Origin: an uncultured Clostridia bacterium
GTDB taxonomy: Bacteria; Bacillota_A; Clostridia; TANB77; CAG-508
Direction: 5' to 3'
Length of the DNA stretch: 10,387 bases
Assembly: GCA_947588915.1 (NCBI GenBank)
Contig: CANPZA010000049.1
Coordinates: 1 to 10,387 of the forward strand
In this document: positions 1 to 5,456 of the stretch, one piece after another
Position numbering within the stretch: position 1 is the stretch's first letter
Layout: every line of letters starts with the position of its first letter
The notes under the pieces: generated by a model
Seen by the model: the letters and a program-made list of their open reading frames with translations, nothing else
What the model was told of the DNA's origin: nothing
The model's database searches: none
Program-made: the position numbers and the translations under genes

Positions 1-522
1 TTTTGAATTGTTTCTATTGTTTGACCTGTTCTTTCACTTAAAAATCTATTTAATTTTTCTCTTGTTTTTACTAAGTGGTCTGCATGAATTTTAACTTCAG
101 TTGCTTGACCTGAAATTCCGCCACCACCGATTAATGGTTGATGAATTAAAATTTCTGCATTTGGTGTTGCAAATCTTTTACCCTTTTCACCGAGCTGCAA
201 GTAATGCTGCTCCCATACTTGCTGCCATACCAACACATATTGTTGATACTGGGCATTTTATATAATTCATTGTATCTATAATTCCCATTCCATCTGTAAT
301 TGATCCACCTGGTGAATTTATATAAAGATAAATATCTTTATCTGGATCTTCTGATTCTAAAAATAATAACTGTGCTATAACTAAACTAGATGTTGTTGGG
401 TTAACATCTTCACCCAAAAATATTATCCTATCTTTCAATAATCTTGAAAAGATATCATAAGATCTTTCTCCTTTATTTGTTTGTTCAATTACATATGGTA
501 CTAAACTGTTTTTTTCTAACAT
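1..522 (-). pseudogene. clpP: ATP-dependent Clp protease proteolytic subunit, frameshifted and cut by window edge
   Basis: ClpP is the serine peptidase that forms the tetradecameric proteolytic chamber used by ClpX and ClpC in the cytoplasm. The first 110 codons match ClpP closely: [18 protein letters not shown], the YINSPGGS strand, and GMAASMGA carrying the nucleophile Ser102. The frame then ends ...LLAA-R-stop at 187-189. In the next frame the protein resumes at once with [19 protein letters not shown], carrying catalytic His127, and stays open to position 1. Removing the single G at about position 192 (plus strand) restores an unbroken ClpP. The catalytic Asp and the C-terminus lie outside the window. 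The start has an AAGGAGG site about 8 bases upstream. clpP lies downstream of tig on the same strand, as in many Firmicutes where clpX comes next, but a terminator separates them. Either the gene is truly broken or the base is an assembly error; identity as clpP is certain. Confidence 0.93.
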
Positions 523-551
523 AATTTTTTCCTCCTTAAGTTTAATATATG

Positions 552-566
552 TCTATTTTAAATAGA
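552..566. promoter_or_regulatory. Perfect palindrome upstream of clpP, candidate operator
   Basis: TCTATTT and AAATAGA flank a single central T, giving a perfect 15-bp inverted repeat between the tig terminator and the clpP start. It overlaps the best candidate clpP -10 hexamer (TAAAAT on the minus strand, 555-560). A repressor site is an inference. The sequence does not match the CtsR heptad repeat (GGTCAAA direct repeats), and in such AT-rich DNA a short palindrome can arise by chance. Confidence 0.3.
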
Positions 567-584
567 AAACTTTATAAAATCCAA
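555..584 (-). promoter_or_regulatory. Candidate clpP promoter
   Basis: On the minus strand TTGGAT (579-584) and TAAAAT (555-560) are separated by 18 bases, located between the tig terminator and the clpP ribosome binding site. The -35 is weak. The intervening terminator makes a separate clpP promoter plausible. Confidence 0.35.
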
Positions 585-634
585 AAAGTTGAGAGTAAAT
601 CTTAATTTATTTGTTTAGACCCTCAACATTTTTT
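583..634 (-). terminator. Terminator after tig
   Basis: On the minus strand GTTGAG (622-627) pairs with CTCAAC (588-593). The arms are flanked by an A-run before and TTTTTGG after, and a partial inner stem may shorten the long loop. It lies 12 or more bases past the tig stop codon. The stem is short and the loop long, so termination may be partial, with some read-through into clpP. Confidence 0.5.
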
Positions 635-645
635 GTTTCATTTAA

Positions 646-1932
646 TTATTTGATTTTTGCATTTTTAACTAAGAAATCTATTGCTTTTTCTGATTCTAAT
701 CCTTCTTTTATGTATCTTCTTACATTTTCATTTTTTAAGAATTCTTCATCATTTTCTTTTCCATAATTTTTAGCCATTTCTTTTAATTTTTCATCTATCT
801 CTTCATCTGTTGCTTTTATCTTTTCAGCATTTATTACTGCTTCTAATGCTAATCTTGATTTAATTGAAGATATTGCTTGAGGTTCATATTCTTTTTGCAT
901 ATCTTCTTTTTTCTTACCCATCATCTGAAGATATTGTTCTAATTTCAATCCTTGATATGATAATCTTTGCTCAATATCTTTAAACATATTTTCAATTTCT
1001 GTTTCTATCATTCCTGATGGAATATCTACTTTTAAATCTTCACACACAGCTTTAATTACTGCATCTTGTGTTTCATATTTTGCCTTTTCATCATTTTGTT
1101 TTTGTTGTTTTTGGCGAATATCTTCTTTTAATTCTTTTAAAGTATCAAATTCACTAACATCTTTTGCAAATTCATCATCTAATTTAGGTAATTCTTTCTT
1201 CTTTATTTCATGAAGTTTTACTTTAAATGTTGCATCTTTTCCAGCTAAATCTTTTGAAAAATATTCATCTGGAAATTTTACATTTATATCTCTTTCTTCA
1301 TCAATTTTCATTCCTATTACTTGGTCTTCAAATCCTGGTATAAATGTATTACTTCCTATTTCTAATTCATGTTCTTCAGCTTTTCCACCTTGAAATGCTT
1401 TACCATCTACAAATCCTTCAAAATCTATAGTTGCAATATCGCCTTTTTCTACTGGTCTATCTTCAATAGAAATTAATCTGCTATTGTGTTCTTGCATATG
1501 TTCAAGCTCATGGTCTATGTCATGGTCTGTAACATTATACTCAATTTTTTTAATTTCTATACCTTTATATTTACCAAGTTTAGCTTCTGGTTTAGTTTGC
1601 ATTACTGCTACAAAAATTAAATCTTTTCCTTTTTCAATTTGAGTTACTTCAATATCAGGTCTACTTACAATTTTCAAGTCATTTTCTTTTACTGCTTCTT
1701 CTAAAGCATCTTGTGCTACTTCATTAAAAGCATCTTCATAAAAGATTTCTTTTCCATAATATTTTTCTACTATTTGCATTGGTGCTTTACCTTTTCTAAA
1801 TCCTGGTATATTAAAATATTTTGCACTTTTGAAATATACTTTTTTGATGGCTTCATCAAATTTTTCAGCATCAACTGTTATTTCTATTTTTACTTCATTT
1901 GCATTTTTTGTTTTCTCTACTTTACTATTCAT
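646..1932 (-). CDS. tig: Trigger factor, ribosome-associated chaperone and prolyl isomerase
   Basis: Trigger factor docks beside the ribosomal exit tunnel and shields nascent chains; its middle domain is an FKBP-type peptidyl-prolyl isomerase. The N-terminal domain carries the ribosome-binding signature GFRKGKAP at residues 44-51. An FKBP-like domain spans about 160-245 (VEKGDIATIDFEGFVDG, then FIPGFEDQVIGM), followed by a long charged helical C-terminal domain to residue 428. The length is normal for the family. The open frame extends 29 codons upstream, but the ATG at 1932 is preferred: it has an AAGGAAAGGA site 8 bases upstream, starts the conserved N-terminal strand (MNSKVEKTKN), and the extension would cover the likely promoter. 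A closer in-frame ATG at 1941 directly abuts that site and is unlikely. It precedes clpP on the same strand, the common chaperone/protease cluster. Confidence 0.97.
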   Translation of the reverse strand: MNSKVEKTKNANEVKIEITVDAEKFDEAIKKVYFKSAKYFNIPGFRKGKAPMQIVEKYYGKEIFYEDAFNEVAQDALEEAVKENDLKIVSRPDIEVTQIEKGKDLIFVAVMQTKPEAKLGKYKGIEIKKIEYNVTDHDIDHELEHMQEHNSRLISIEDRPVEKGDIATIDFEGFVDGKAFQGGKAEEHELEIGSNTFIPGFEDQVIGMKIDEERDINVKFPDEYFSKDLAGKDATFKVKLHEIKKKELPKLDDEFAKDVSEFDTLKELKEDIRQKQQKQNDEKAKYETQDAVIKAVCEDLKVDIPSGMIETEIENMFKDIEQRLSYQGLKLEQYLQMMGKKKEDMQKEYEPQAISSIKSRLALEAVINAEKIKATDEEIDEKLKEMAKNYGKENDEEFLKNENVRRYIKEGLESEKAIDFLVKNAKIK

Positions 1933-1969
1933 TATTTTCATCCTTTCCTTTTTTTCACATAGCCTATTT

Positions 1970-1997
1970 ATTATATCATATTTTTCCTTTTTTGCAA
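1970..1997 (-). promoter_or_regulatory. Promoter for tig
   Basis: On the minus strand TTGCAA (1992-1997) and a perfect TATAAT (1970-1975) are 16 bases apart, about 38 bases upstream of the chosen tig start. This fits a housekeeping sigma-A promoter and argues against the longer tig reading frame. Confidence 0.65.
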
Positions 1998-2026
1998 GGG
2001 AATTTTTATATTTTTCCAAAAAATAC

Positions 2027-2055
2027 TTGTTTTTTTTTAATAATTGTGTTAAACT
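2027..2055 (+). promoter_or_regulatory. Candidate promoter for rpmB
   Basis: TTGTTT (2027-2032) and TAAACT (2050-2055) are 17 bases apart, ending about 30 bases before the rpmB ribosome binding site. Both hexamers are imperfect but the spacing and position suit a sigma-A promoter divergent from that of tig. Confidence 0.45.
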
Positions 2056-2102
2056 TATTAATAGTCAATTTATTTAAGAATATTTAGGAGGTGCAATTAA
2101 GT

Positions 2103-2300
2103 ATGGCTGTATGTGAAATTTGTCAAAAATCAGTAAGTCGTGGAAACAAACTTAGTATTACTCGTTCTCATATTAGTAAAAGAACTTCTCGTACATGGAA
2201 ACCAAATCTAAGAAGAGTAAAAGCTAATATTAATGGTGATATTAAAAAAATATATGTATGTGCAAAATGTTTAAAAGATGGTAAAGTTAAAAGAGCATAA
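2103..2300 (+). CDS. rpmB: 50S ribosomal protein L28, zinc-binding type
   Basis: L28 is a small structural protein of the large ribosomal subunit. The 65-residue product begins MAVCEICQKS and has two CXXC pairs, Cys4/Cys7 and Cys53/Cys56 (VCAKC), the zinc-ribbon (C+) form of the family. The RTSRTWKPNLRRV stretch is the conserved rRNA-binding core. A GTG four codons upstream is in frame, but it lies inside the AGGAGGTG ribosome binding site (2086-2092), so the ATG at 2103 is the start. The gene is divergent from tig, stands alone, and its stop codon is embedded in the terminator stem. In B. subtilis rpmB also neighbours spoVM, as here. Confidence 0.97.
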   Translation: MAVCEICQKSVSRGNKLSITRSHISKRTSRTWKPNLRRVKANINGDIKKIYVCAKCLKDGKVKRA

Positions 2301-2318
2301 TTGAATGCTCTTTTTTGT
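2289..2318. terminator. Bidirectional terminator between rpmB and spoVM
   Basis: AAAGAGCAT (2290-2298) pairs with ATGCTCTTT (2305-2313) around a six-base loop. A T-run follows on the plus strand and a T-rich tract on the minus strand. It overlaps the last codons of rpmB and sits about 25 bases beyond the spoVM stop, so it can end both convergent transcripts. Confidence 0.88.
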
Positions 2319-2339
2319 TGTTATCTATATTCTATTATT

Positions 2340-2414
2340 TTAATCCTTTATACCAAATATTAATTTCACAAATCCTCTTAAAAATTTTGGTACTTTTTTT
2401 ACAACAATTGTCAT
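2340..2414 (-). CDS. spoVM: Stage V sporulation protein M, 24-residue amphipathic peptide
   Basis: SpoVM is a tiny amphipathic helix that inserts into the convex outer forespore membrane and recruits the SpoIVA ATPase for spore-coat basement assembly. The frame encodes 24 residues beginning MTIVVKKVPKFLRG and ending FGIKD. It matches the B. subtilis pattern (MKFYTIKLPKFLGG..., 26 residues) in order: a basic/hydrophobic start, the VPKFL core with Pro at position 9 as in B. subtilis, a Gly at 14, and a basic-hydrophobic helix ending in Gly plus charges. A strong AAAAGGAGGG site lies 8-9 bases before the ATG. The position beside rpmB and in the stp-prkC-rsgA-rpe neighbourhood is the one known for spoVM. 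It lies 34 bases downstream of a 49-residue membrane protein gene, probably on one transcript. It is too short for default gene finders. Family identity is by recall of the B. subtilis protein plus synteny, and I consider it very likely. Confidence 0.9.
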   Translation of the reverse strand: MTIVVKKVPKFLRGFVKLIFGIKD

Positions 2415-2448
2415 ATGTATCTCCCTCCTTTTTATTTTATAGATGTTT

Positions 2449-2598
2449 TCAGCAAACAAGCCATGCAAATCCCATACAAATCATAGCTGCTCCAATTATA
2501 AATAGCCAACCTGTTATAGGAAGTAATAATACAAGTAAGATTCCTAATCCTAATCCAATTAAACAAATAGCAAGTGTCTTTTTAAATAATCGTATCAT
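2449..2598 (-). CDS. Small membrane protein, 49 residues, two predicted helices, upstream of spoVM
   Basis: I do not recognise a named family. The product starts with a basic end (MIRLFKK), followed by a hydrophobic helix at about residues 8-27 rich in Leu/Ile/Gly. A short break (LLPITGW, 25-31) follows, then a second hydrophobic helix at about 32-48 ending in Cys. Basic residues occur only at the N-terminus, which suggests both ends face the cytoplasm. AGGAGGT lies about 11 bases before the ATG, a convincing ribosome binding site. It is followed after 34 bases by spoVM in the same direction with no terminator between, so the two are probably co-transcribed. A role linked to sporulation or the forespore membrane is inferred from this position only. 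A TATAAT lies upstream at 2627-2632 with no good -35. Confidence 0.75.
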   Translation of the reverse strand: MIRLFKKTLAICLIGLGLGILLVLLLPITGWLFIIGAAMICMGFAWLVC

Positions 2599-2626
2599 AT
2601 AAAATTATTACCTCCTCTTTTTTTAT

Positions 2627-2632
2627 ATTATA
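2627..2632 (-). promoter_or_regulatory. Candidate -10 element for the small membrane protein/spoVM pair
   Basis: A perfect TATAAT on the minus strand lies about 30 bases upstream of the 49-residue gene. The matching -35 position reads GAACAA, which is poor for sigma-A, and I could not find a convincing sigma-E or sigma-G promoter either. The pair must have its own promoter somewhere here because a terminator closes off the upstream gene. Confidence 0.3.
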
Positions 2633-2678
2633 TTAGATTCATTTATTATTTGTTCCTTTTTATGTATAATAATAATAT

Positions 2679-2711
2679 AAAAAGTGCCTGCAACTTAGCA
2701 AGCACCTTTTT
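2679..2711. terminator. Terminator after the C39-like gene
   Basis: GTGCCTGC (2684-2691) pairs with GCAAGCAC (2698-2705) with one G-T wobble and a six-base loop. An A-run lies on one side and TTTTT on the other. It sits 10 bases past the stop of the minus-strand C39-like gene. The A/T flanks make it look functional on both strands, but only the minus-strand gene needs it. Confidence 0.82.
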
Positions 2712-2720
2712 GTTAGAAAC

Positions 2721-3425
2721 TTATCCTAAAATCCAAGCTATTTTAATCTGTTCCAGAAATGAATTTATTGGTTTATATATAACTTCTTTACCTACTGTAG
2801 AAGTAATTACAAAGTTATTATCTTTTACTCCCCAAATAACAGCAGCCTGATTTTTGTCAGGTAAACTTTCATTTCCTTGCAACCATCTTTGTGAAACAAG
2901 TGTAAATACATATTTTTTATCAATTAATGCATTTGCAATATCTTTTACACTTGTTGCAATTCTGGTTTCAATCCCAAATTTTATTTCTGGGATAATATCA
3001 ATTGAAGACCATAGAACTCCTTTACCATTTATACGGTAACCATACTTCACAAATAATGTCGCAAGATCTTCTAAAAGTATATTTACCCCTGATGCCCATA
3101 ATACTAATATTAGAGCACACGGCACTGTTCCTCCATCTTTCATTGACAAATACCCTTCTGGTAATTTCTCGCCAACTTTAAGATATCTGCATTCACGTTG
3201 ATCAAAGATTAAACAACCATATTCTCTTTGATTAATGAAATATTTAGGTACAGTATCTCCACTCCATGTGATACTGTCTGCTTCACCCCGCGCAACAGAT
3301 TTTTTGAAACTCTCCATCATCTCACTTCTCTCTTTTTTATACTGTTCGTATAAATTCGAATCCATAGATGCCATAAGAGTTTCTTCCATTGGTTTTAGCT
3401 TTTTCCACCGTAATGAACTAATCAT
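2721..3425 (-). CDS. C39-like papain-fold protein with catalytic residues replaced
   Basis: The 234-residue product has no signal peptide or membrane helix, so it is probably cytoplasmic. Residues 1-60 are charged and helical. Residues 70-234 follow the layout of the peptidase C39-like family: an FDQREC approach segment, then GGTVPCALILVLWASG (98-113) where active members have GCGPTSLAMVL, an LEDLATLFVKYGYRINGKG segment (118-136), and NQAAVIWGV (192-200) where active members have GGHFIVLTGV. At these two positions the nucleophile Cys and the His are Gly/Thr and Gln. A Cys lies four residues later (Cys103). It therefore looks like a pseudo-peptidase, perhaps a binding module. The ATG at 3425 has AGGAGG 7 bases upstream; the 33-codon extension to 3524 would cover the promoter and is rejected. 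Codons such as CGG, GCG and CCG and a higher G+C set it apart from its neighbours, suggesting acquisition by transfer. Family assignment is from motif layout only. Confidence 0.65.
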   Translation of the reverse strand: MISSLRWKKLKPMEETLMASMDSNLYEQYKKERSEMMESFKKSVARGEADSITWSGDTVPKYFINQREYGCLIFDQRECRYLKVGEKLPEGYLSMKDGGTVPCALILVLWASGVNILLEDLATLFVKYGYRINGKGVLWSSIDIIPEIKFGIETRIATSVKDIANALIDKKYVFTLVSQRWLQGNESLPDKNQAAVIWGVKDNNFVITSTVGKEVIYKPINSFLEQIKIAWILG

Positions 3426-3447
3426 GATTTTTCCTCCTTTTAGTGGT

Positions 3448-3470
3448 ACCTTGTTTAATTGTTTCAAGGT
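3448..3470. repeat. Inverted repeat in the 5' leader of the C39-like gene
   Basis: ACCTTG (3448-3453) and CAAGGT (3465-3470) form a perfect 6-bp stem with an 11-base loop, just upstream of the minus-strand ribosome binding site. On the plus strand it is followed by a T-run, giving a terminator-like shape that faces nth. It may be a leader hairpin or a weak terminator for antisense transcription; no function is shown. Confidence 0.35.
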
Positions 3471-3495
3471 TTTTTGTACAAGTTTCTCACTCTCA

Positions 3496-3524
3496 ATTAT
3501 ATCATTTTTACATAATTTGGTCAA
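3496..3524 (-). promoter_or_regulatory. Strong promoter for the C39-like gene
   Basis: On the minus strand TTGACC (3519-3524) and a perfect TATAAT (3496-3501) are exactly 17 bases apart, about 70 bases before the start codon. This is the best sigma-A promoter match in the window and leaves a leader of about 65 bases. Confidence 0.75.
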
Positions 3525-3544
3525 TTTGAATTTGACTATTCAAA
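3525..3544. repeat. Perfect inverted repeat enclosing the nth -35 element
   Basis: TTTGAAT (3525-3531) and ATTCAAA (3538-3544) are perfect 7-base inverted arms, and the 6 bases between them are exactly the -35 hexamer TTGACT of the nth promoter. A second symmetry, GTCAA (3520-3524) against TTGAC (3532-3536), joins the -35 elements of the two divergent promoters. A binding site for a regulator of both genes is a reasonable inference but unproven. Confidence 0.45.
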
Positions 3545-3560
3545 TATTATCTTGTAAAAT
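3532..3560 (+). promoter_or_regulatory. Promoter for nth
   Basis: TTGACT (3532-3537) and TAAAAT (3555-3560) are 17 bases apart. Transcription would begin near 3567, leaving a very short leader of about 15 bases before the TTG start of nth. Its -35 lies only 7 bp from the -35 of the divergent minus-strand promoter. Confidence 0.6.
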
Positions 3561-3567
3561 ATTTTTC

Positions 3568-3572
3568 AGGAG
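3568..3572 (+). promoter_or_regulatory. Ribosome binding site deciding the nth start
   Basis: AGGAG directly abuts an in-frame ATG at 3573, leaving no usable spacing, but is 9 bases from the in-frame TTG at 3582. The TTG is therefore the more likely start. Confidence 0.6.
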
Positions 3573-3581
3573 ATGATTATT

Positions 3582-4220
3582 TTGAAAAAGCAAGATATTA
3601 CAGAATTTATAGAATTATTAAAAAATAGATATCCTGATGCCACTTGTAGCTTAGATTTTAATACTCCTTTTGAATTAGTAGTTGCTGTTATGCTCTCTGC
3701 TCAATGTACAGATGAAAGAGTAAATAAAACAACTCCCAAACTCTTTATGCGTTGTAAAACAATTCAAGATTTTGCAGATATTGATATAAATGAATTAGAG
3801 AATTTAATACATCCATGTGGATTTTATAAAAATAAAGCAAAAAATATTAAATTATGTGCAAAGCAAATTATAGAAAATTTTGGAGGAGAAGTTCCTCACA
3901 CAATGGAAGAACTAACAAGTTTAGCTGGAGTTGGTAGGAAAAGTGCTAATGTTATTTTATTAGAAGTTTTTGGAATTGCAGAAGGTATAGCAGTTGACAC
4001 TCATGCAAAAAGAATTTCAAATTTGATTGGTTTATCTAAAGAAAAAGAACCTGAAAAAATAGAACAAGATTTAATTAAAATATTTCCTAAAGAATATTTA
4101 AAAGATATAAATCATATTTTTGTATGGCATGGCAGAAATACTTGTATTGCAAGGAACCCAAAATGTAATACTTGTGTTGTTAATCAATTTTGTAAAAATT
4201 ATAAATCAAAAAATGTTTAA
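3582..4220 (+). CDS. nth: Endonuclease III, DNA glycosylase/AP lyase with 4Fe-4S cluster
   Basis: Endonuclease III removes oxidised pyrimidines from DNA and cuts the resulting abasic site in base-excision repair. The 212-residue product is full length. The helix-hairpin-helix LAGVGRKSANVIL (115-127) contains the Schiff-base Lys120, followed by the catalytic Asp139 in VDTHAKR. The C-terminal cluster ligands Cys188, Cys195, Cys198 and Cys204 have the C-X6-C-X2-C-X5-C spacing. The N-terminal LSAQCTDERVN is the family's conserved helix. I start at TTG 3582 because of ribosome-binding-site spacing; starting at ATG 3573 would add three residues. It is transcribed divergently from the C39-like gene. 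No clear terminator follows; the next gene has its own promoter 7 bases past the nth stop, so some read-through is possible. nth is not a usual member of this neighbourhood. Confidence 0.97.
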   Translation: MKKQDITEFIELLKNRYPDATCSLDFNTPFELVVAVMLSAQCTDERVNKTTPKLFMRCKTIQDFADIDINELENLIHPCGFYKNKAKNIKLCAKQIIENFGGEVPHTMEELTSLAGVGRKSANVILLEVFGIAEGIAVDTHAKRISNLIGLSKEKEPEKIEQDLIKIFPKEYLKDINHIFVWHGRNTCIARNPKCNTCVVNQFCKNYKSKNV

Positions 4221-4226
4221 GATTTA

Positions 4227-4255
4227 TTGACAAAAATAAAATAAAGATATATATT
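4227..4255 (+). promoter_or_regulatory. Promoter for the solenoid membrane protein
   Basis: A perfect TTGACA (4227-4232) and TATATT (4250-4255) are 17 bases apart, about 37 bases before the start codon, in the short gap after nth. This is a strong sigma-A match. Confidence 0.7.
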
Positions 4256-4291
4256 TTTTAAAGATTATAAAAAATTTAGGAGGTATTTTAA

Positions 4292-5443
4292 ATGTTAAAA
4301 AACAAATTGAAAAAAATTGCTATTTTAATGATACTTATTTTAACTATTACAATCCCAATTGTAATAGCTGATAATGAAACTGAGCAAGATGTAACGACAG
4401 TTGAAAATGTTGTACCAGATGATGCACAAGAAAACAATTCTACAAATGTTACACCAGAAAATGATTTTAAAAAGGGTGATGTTTATTTAATTGACAATGA
4501 TGTCGTAATTGATTATATTGTTGATGGAAATTTATTCATAATTGCAAATTCTGTTACAATTAATTCACAAATTGGAGGAGATGCATTTATTCTTGCTAAA
4601 AATGTAACTATCGGCGAAGAAGGATATATATTTAGCAATCTATTTGTATCAAGCCAAAATGTAACCATAAATGGTGTGGTATATGACTTGTATGGTACAT
4701 CTAATATTACTACTATTAATGGATATGTTTATAGAGATCTTAGAACTTCTTCTAATACTATTAATATTTTTGGTACTATAGGTAGAAATGTTTTTGCTAA
4801 TTGTTCTAATATTAATCTAGCTACAGCTGGAGATAGTGAAACTACAGAAGTGACCAAAGGTGTTATTACAGGAAATTTAGAATACTCATCAAATAAAGAA
4901 GCTACTATTCCAGAAGGTGTTGTTGGCGGTGAAATTACTTTTAATAATGAGTCTAATTTTAACAATATAATCTTAGAAATCATTATAGCTTTAATTATCT
5001 TTGTTGTAACTGTTGTTATTATATGGCTTGTATGTTTATGGATAACACCTAAAATTTTAAATAAGACTGAGCTATTGACATCTAAGAAAATTTTACCTGT
5101 TATAGGATTTGGTATATTAACCCCTATTGTTATAACAATATTATCAATTTTATTATTTATTTTAGGAATAACTTCTAAAATAGCTTTATTACTACTTGGT
5201 ATATTATTCTTCTTAGTTGCTATTAGCACATCTATATTTGTTATAAACTTAAATAAAATTATTTGTGATAAACTTAAAATAACAAAGAAATGGGCTACAT
5301 TTGGTATGTTAATTTTATCATCTATAGTTTTATGGTTAATTTGTTTAATTCCTATTGTAGGAAATATTATAAGTTTAGCTGCTATTATATTAGGATTAGG
5401 AATAATAGTTTATAGTATTATAAAAAAAGATTCTGATAAATAA
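4292..5443 (+). CDS. Secreted beta-solenoid, bactofilin-like protein with multi-helix membrane domain
   Basis: No precise function is recognised. The 383-residue product starts with a signal sequence (MLKNKLKK, then a hydrophobic core at 9-25) with probable cleavage after VIA at about 26. An acidic, Asn/Thr-rich linker follows (27-60). Residues about 62-215 are short repeating strands of the type DGNLFIIANSVTIN, GGDAFILAKNVTIG, FSNLFVSSQNVTING, GRNVFANCSNINL, typical of a right-handed beta-solenoid as in bactofilin-type polymer-forming proteins. The C-terminal part has about four to five hydrophobic helices (226-251, 268-292, 296-320, 336-376, the last probably a hairpin) and a basic end. The solenoid should lie outside the membrane. 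AGGAGG lies 9-10 bases before the ATG, and codon use matches the AT-rich neighbours. A structural envelope role is inferred. Classical bactofilins are cytoplasmic, so it may be a distinct extracytoplasmic relative. Confidence 0.8.
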   Translation: MLKNKLKKIAILMILILTITIPIVIADNETEQDVTTVENVVPDDAQENNSTNVTPENDFKKGDVYLIDNDVVIDYIVDGNLFIIANSVTINSQIGGDAFILAKNVTIGEEGYIFSNLFVSSQNVTINGVVYDLYGTSNITTINGYVYRDLRTSSNTINIFGTIGRNVFANCSNINLATAGDSETTEVTKGVITGNLEYSSNKEATIPEGVVGGEITFNNESNFNNIILEIIIALIIFVVTVVIIWLVCLWITPKILNKTELLTSKKILPVIGFGILTPIVITILSILLFILGITSKIALLLLGILFFLVAISTSIFVINLNKIICDKLKITKKWATFGMLILSSIVLWLICLIPIVGNIISLAAIILGLGIIVYSIIKKDSDK

Positions 5444-5456
5444 AAATATATAAAAA

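Noticed and set aside
523..580. CtsR operator upstream of clpP
   Set aside because: No GGTCAAA-type direct heptad repeat is present.
1933..2019. Upstream extension of trigger factor by 29 codons
   Set aside because: It covers the TATAAT promoter, lacks a ribosome binding site at its start, and adds residues absent from the family; the ATG at 1932 is well placed.
2315..2602. 95-codon plus-strand frame opposite spoVM and the small membrane protein
   Set aside because: No ribosome binding site, composition of a reverse-strand shadow, and it is antisense to two better supported short genes.
2599..2680. Sigma-E or sigma-G promoter for the small membrane protein/spoVM pair
   Set aside because: I compared the stretch with CATACA-type -10 and matching -35 elements and found no convincing pair at correct spacing.
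3426..3524. Upstream extension of the C39-like protein by 33 codons
   Set aside because: It starts inside the strong promoter (-35 at 3519-3524) and has no ribosome binding site, while the ATG at 3425 has AGGAGG at good spacing.
4729..5229. 166-codon minus-strand frame within the solenoid membrane protein gene
   Set aside because: Low-complexity hydrophobic antisense of the membrane helices with no recognisable domain or ribosome binding site.
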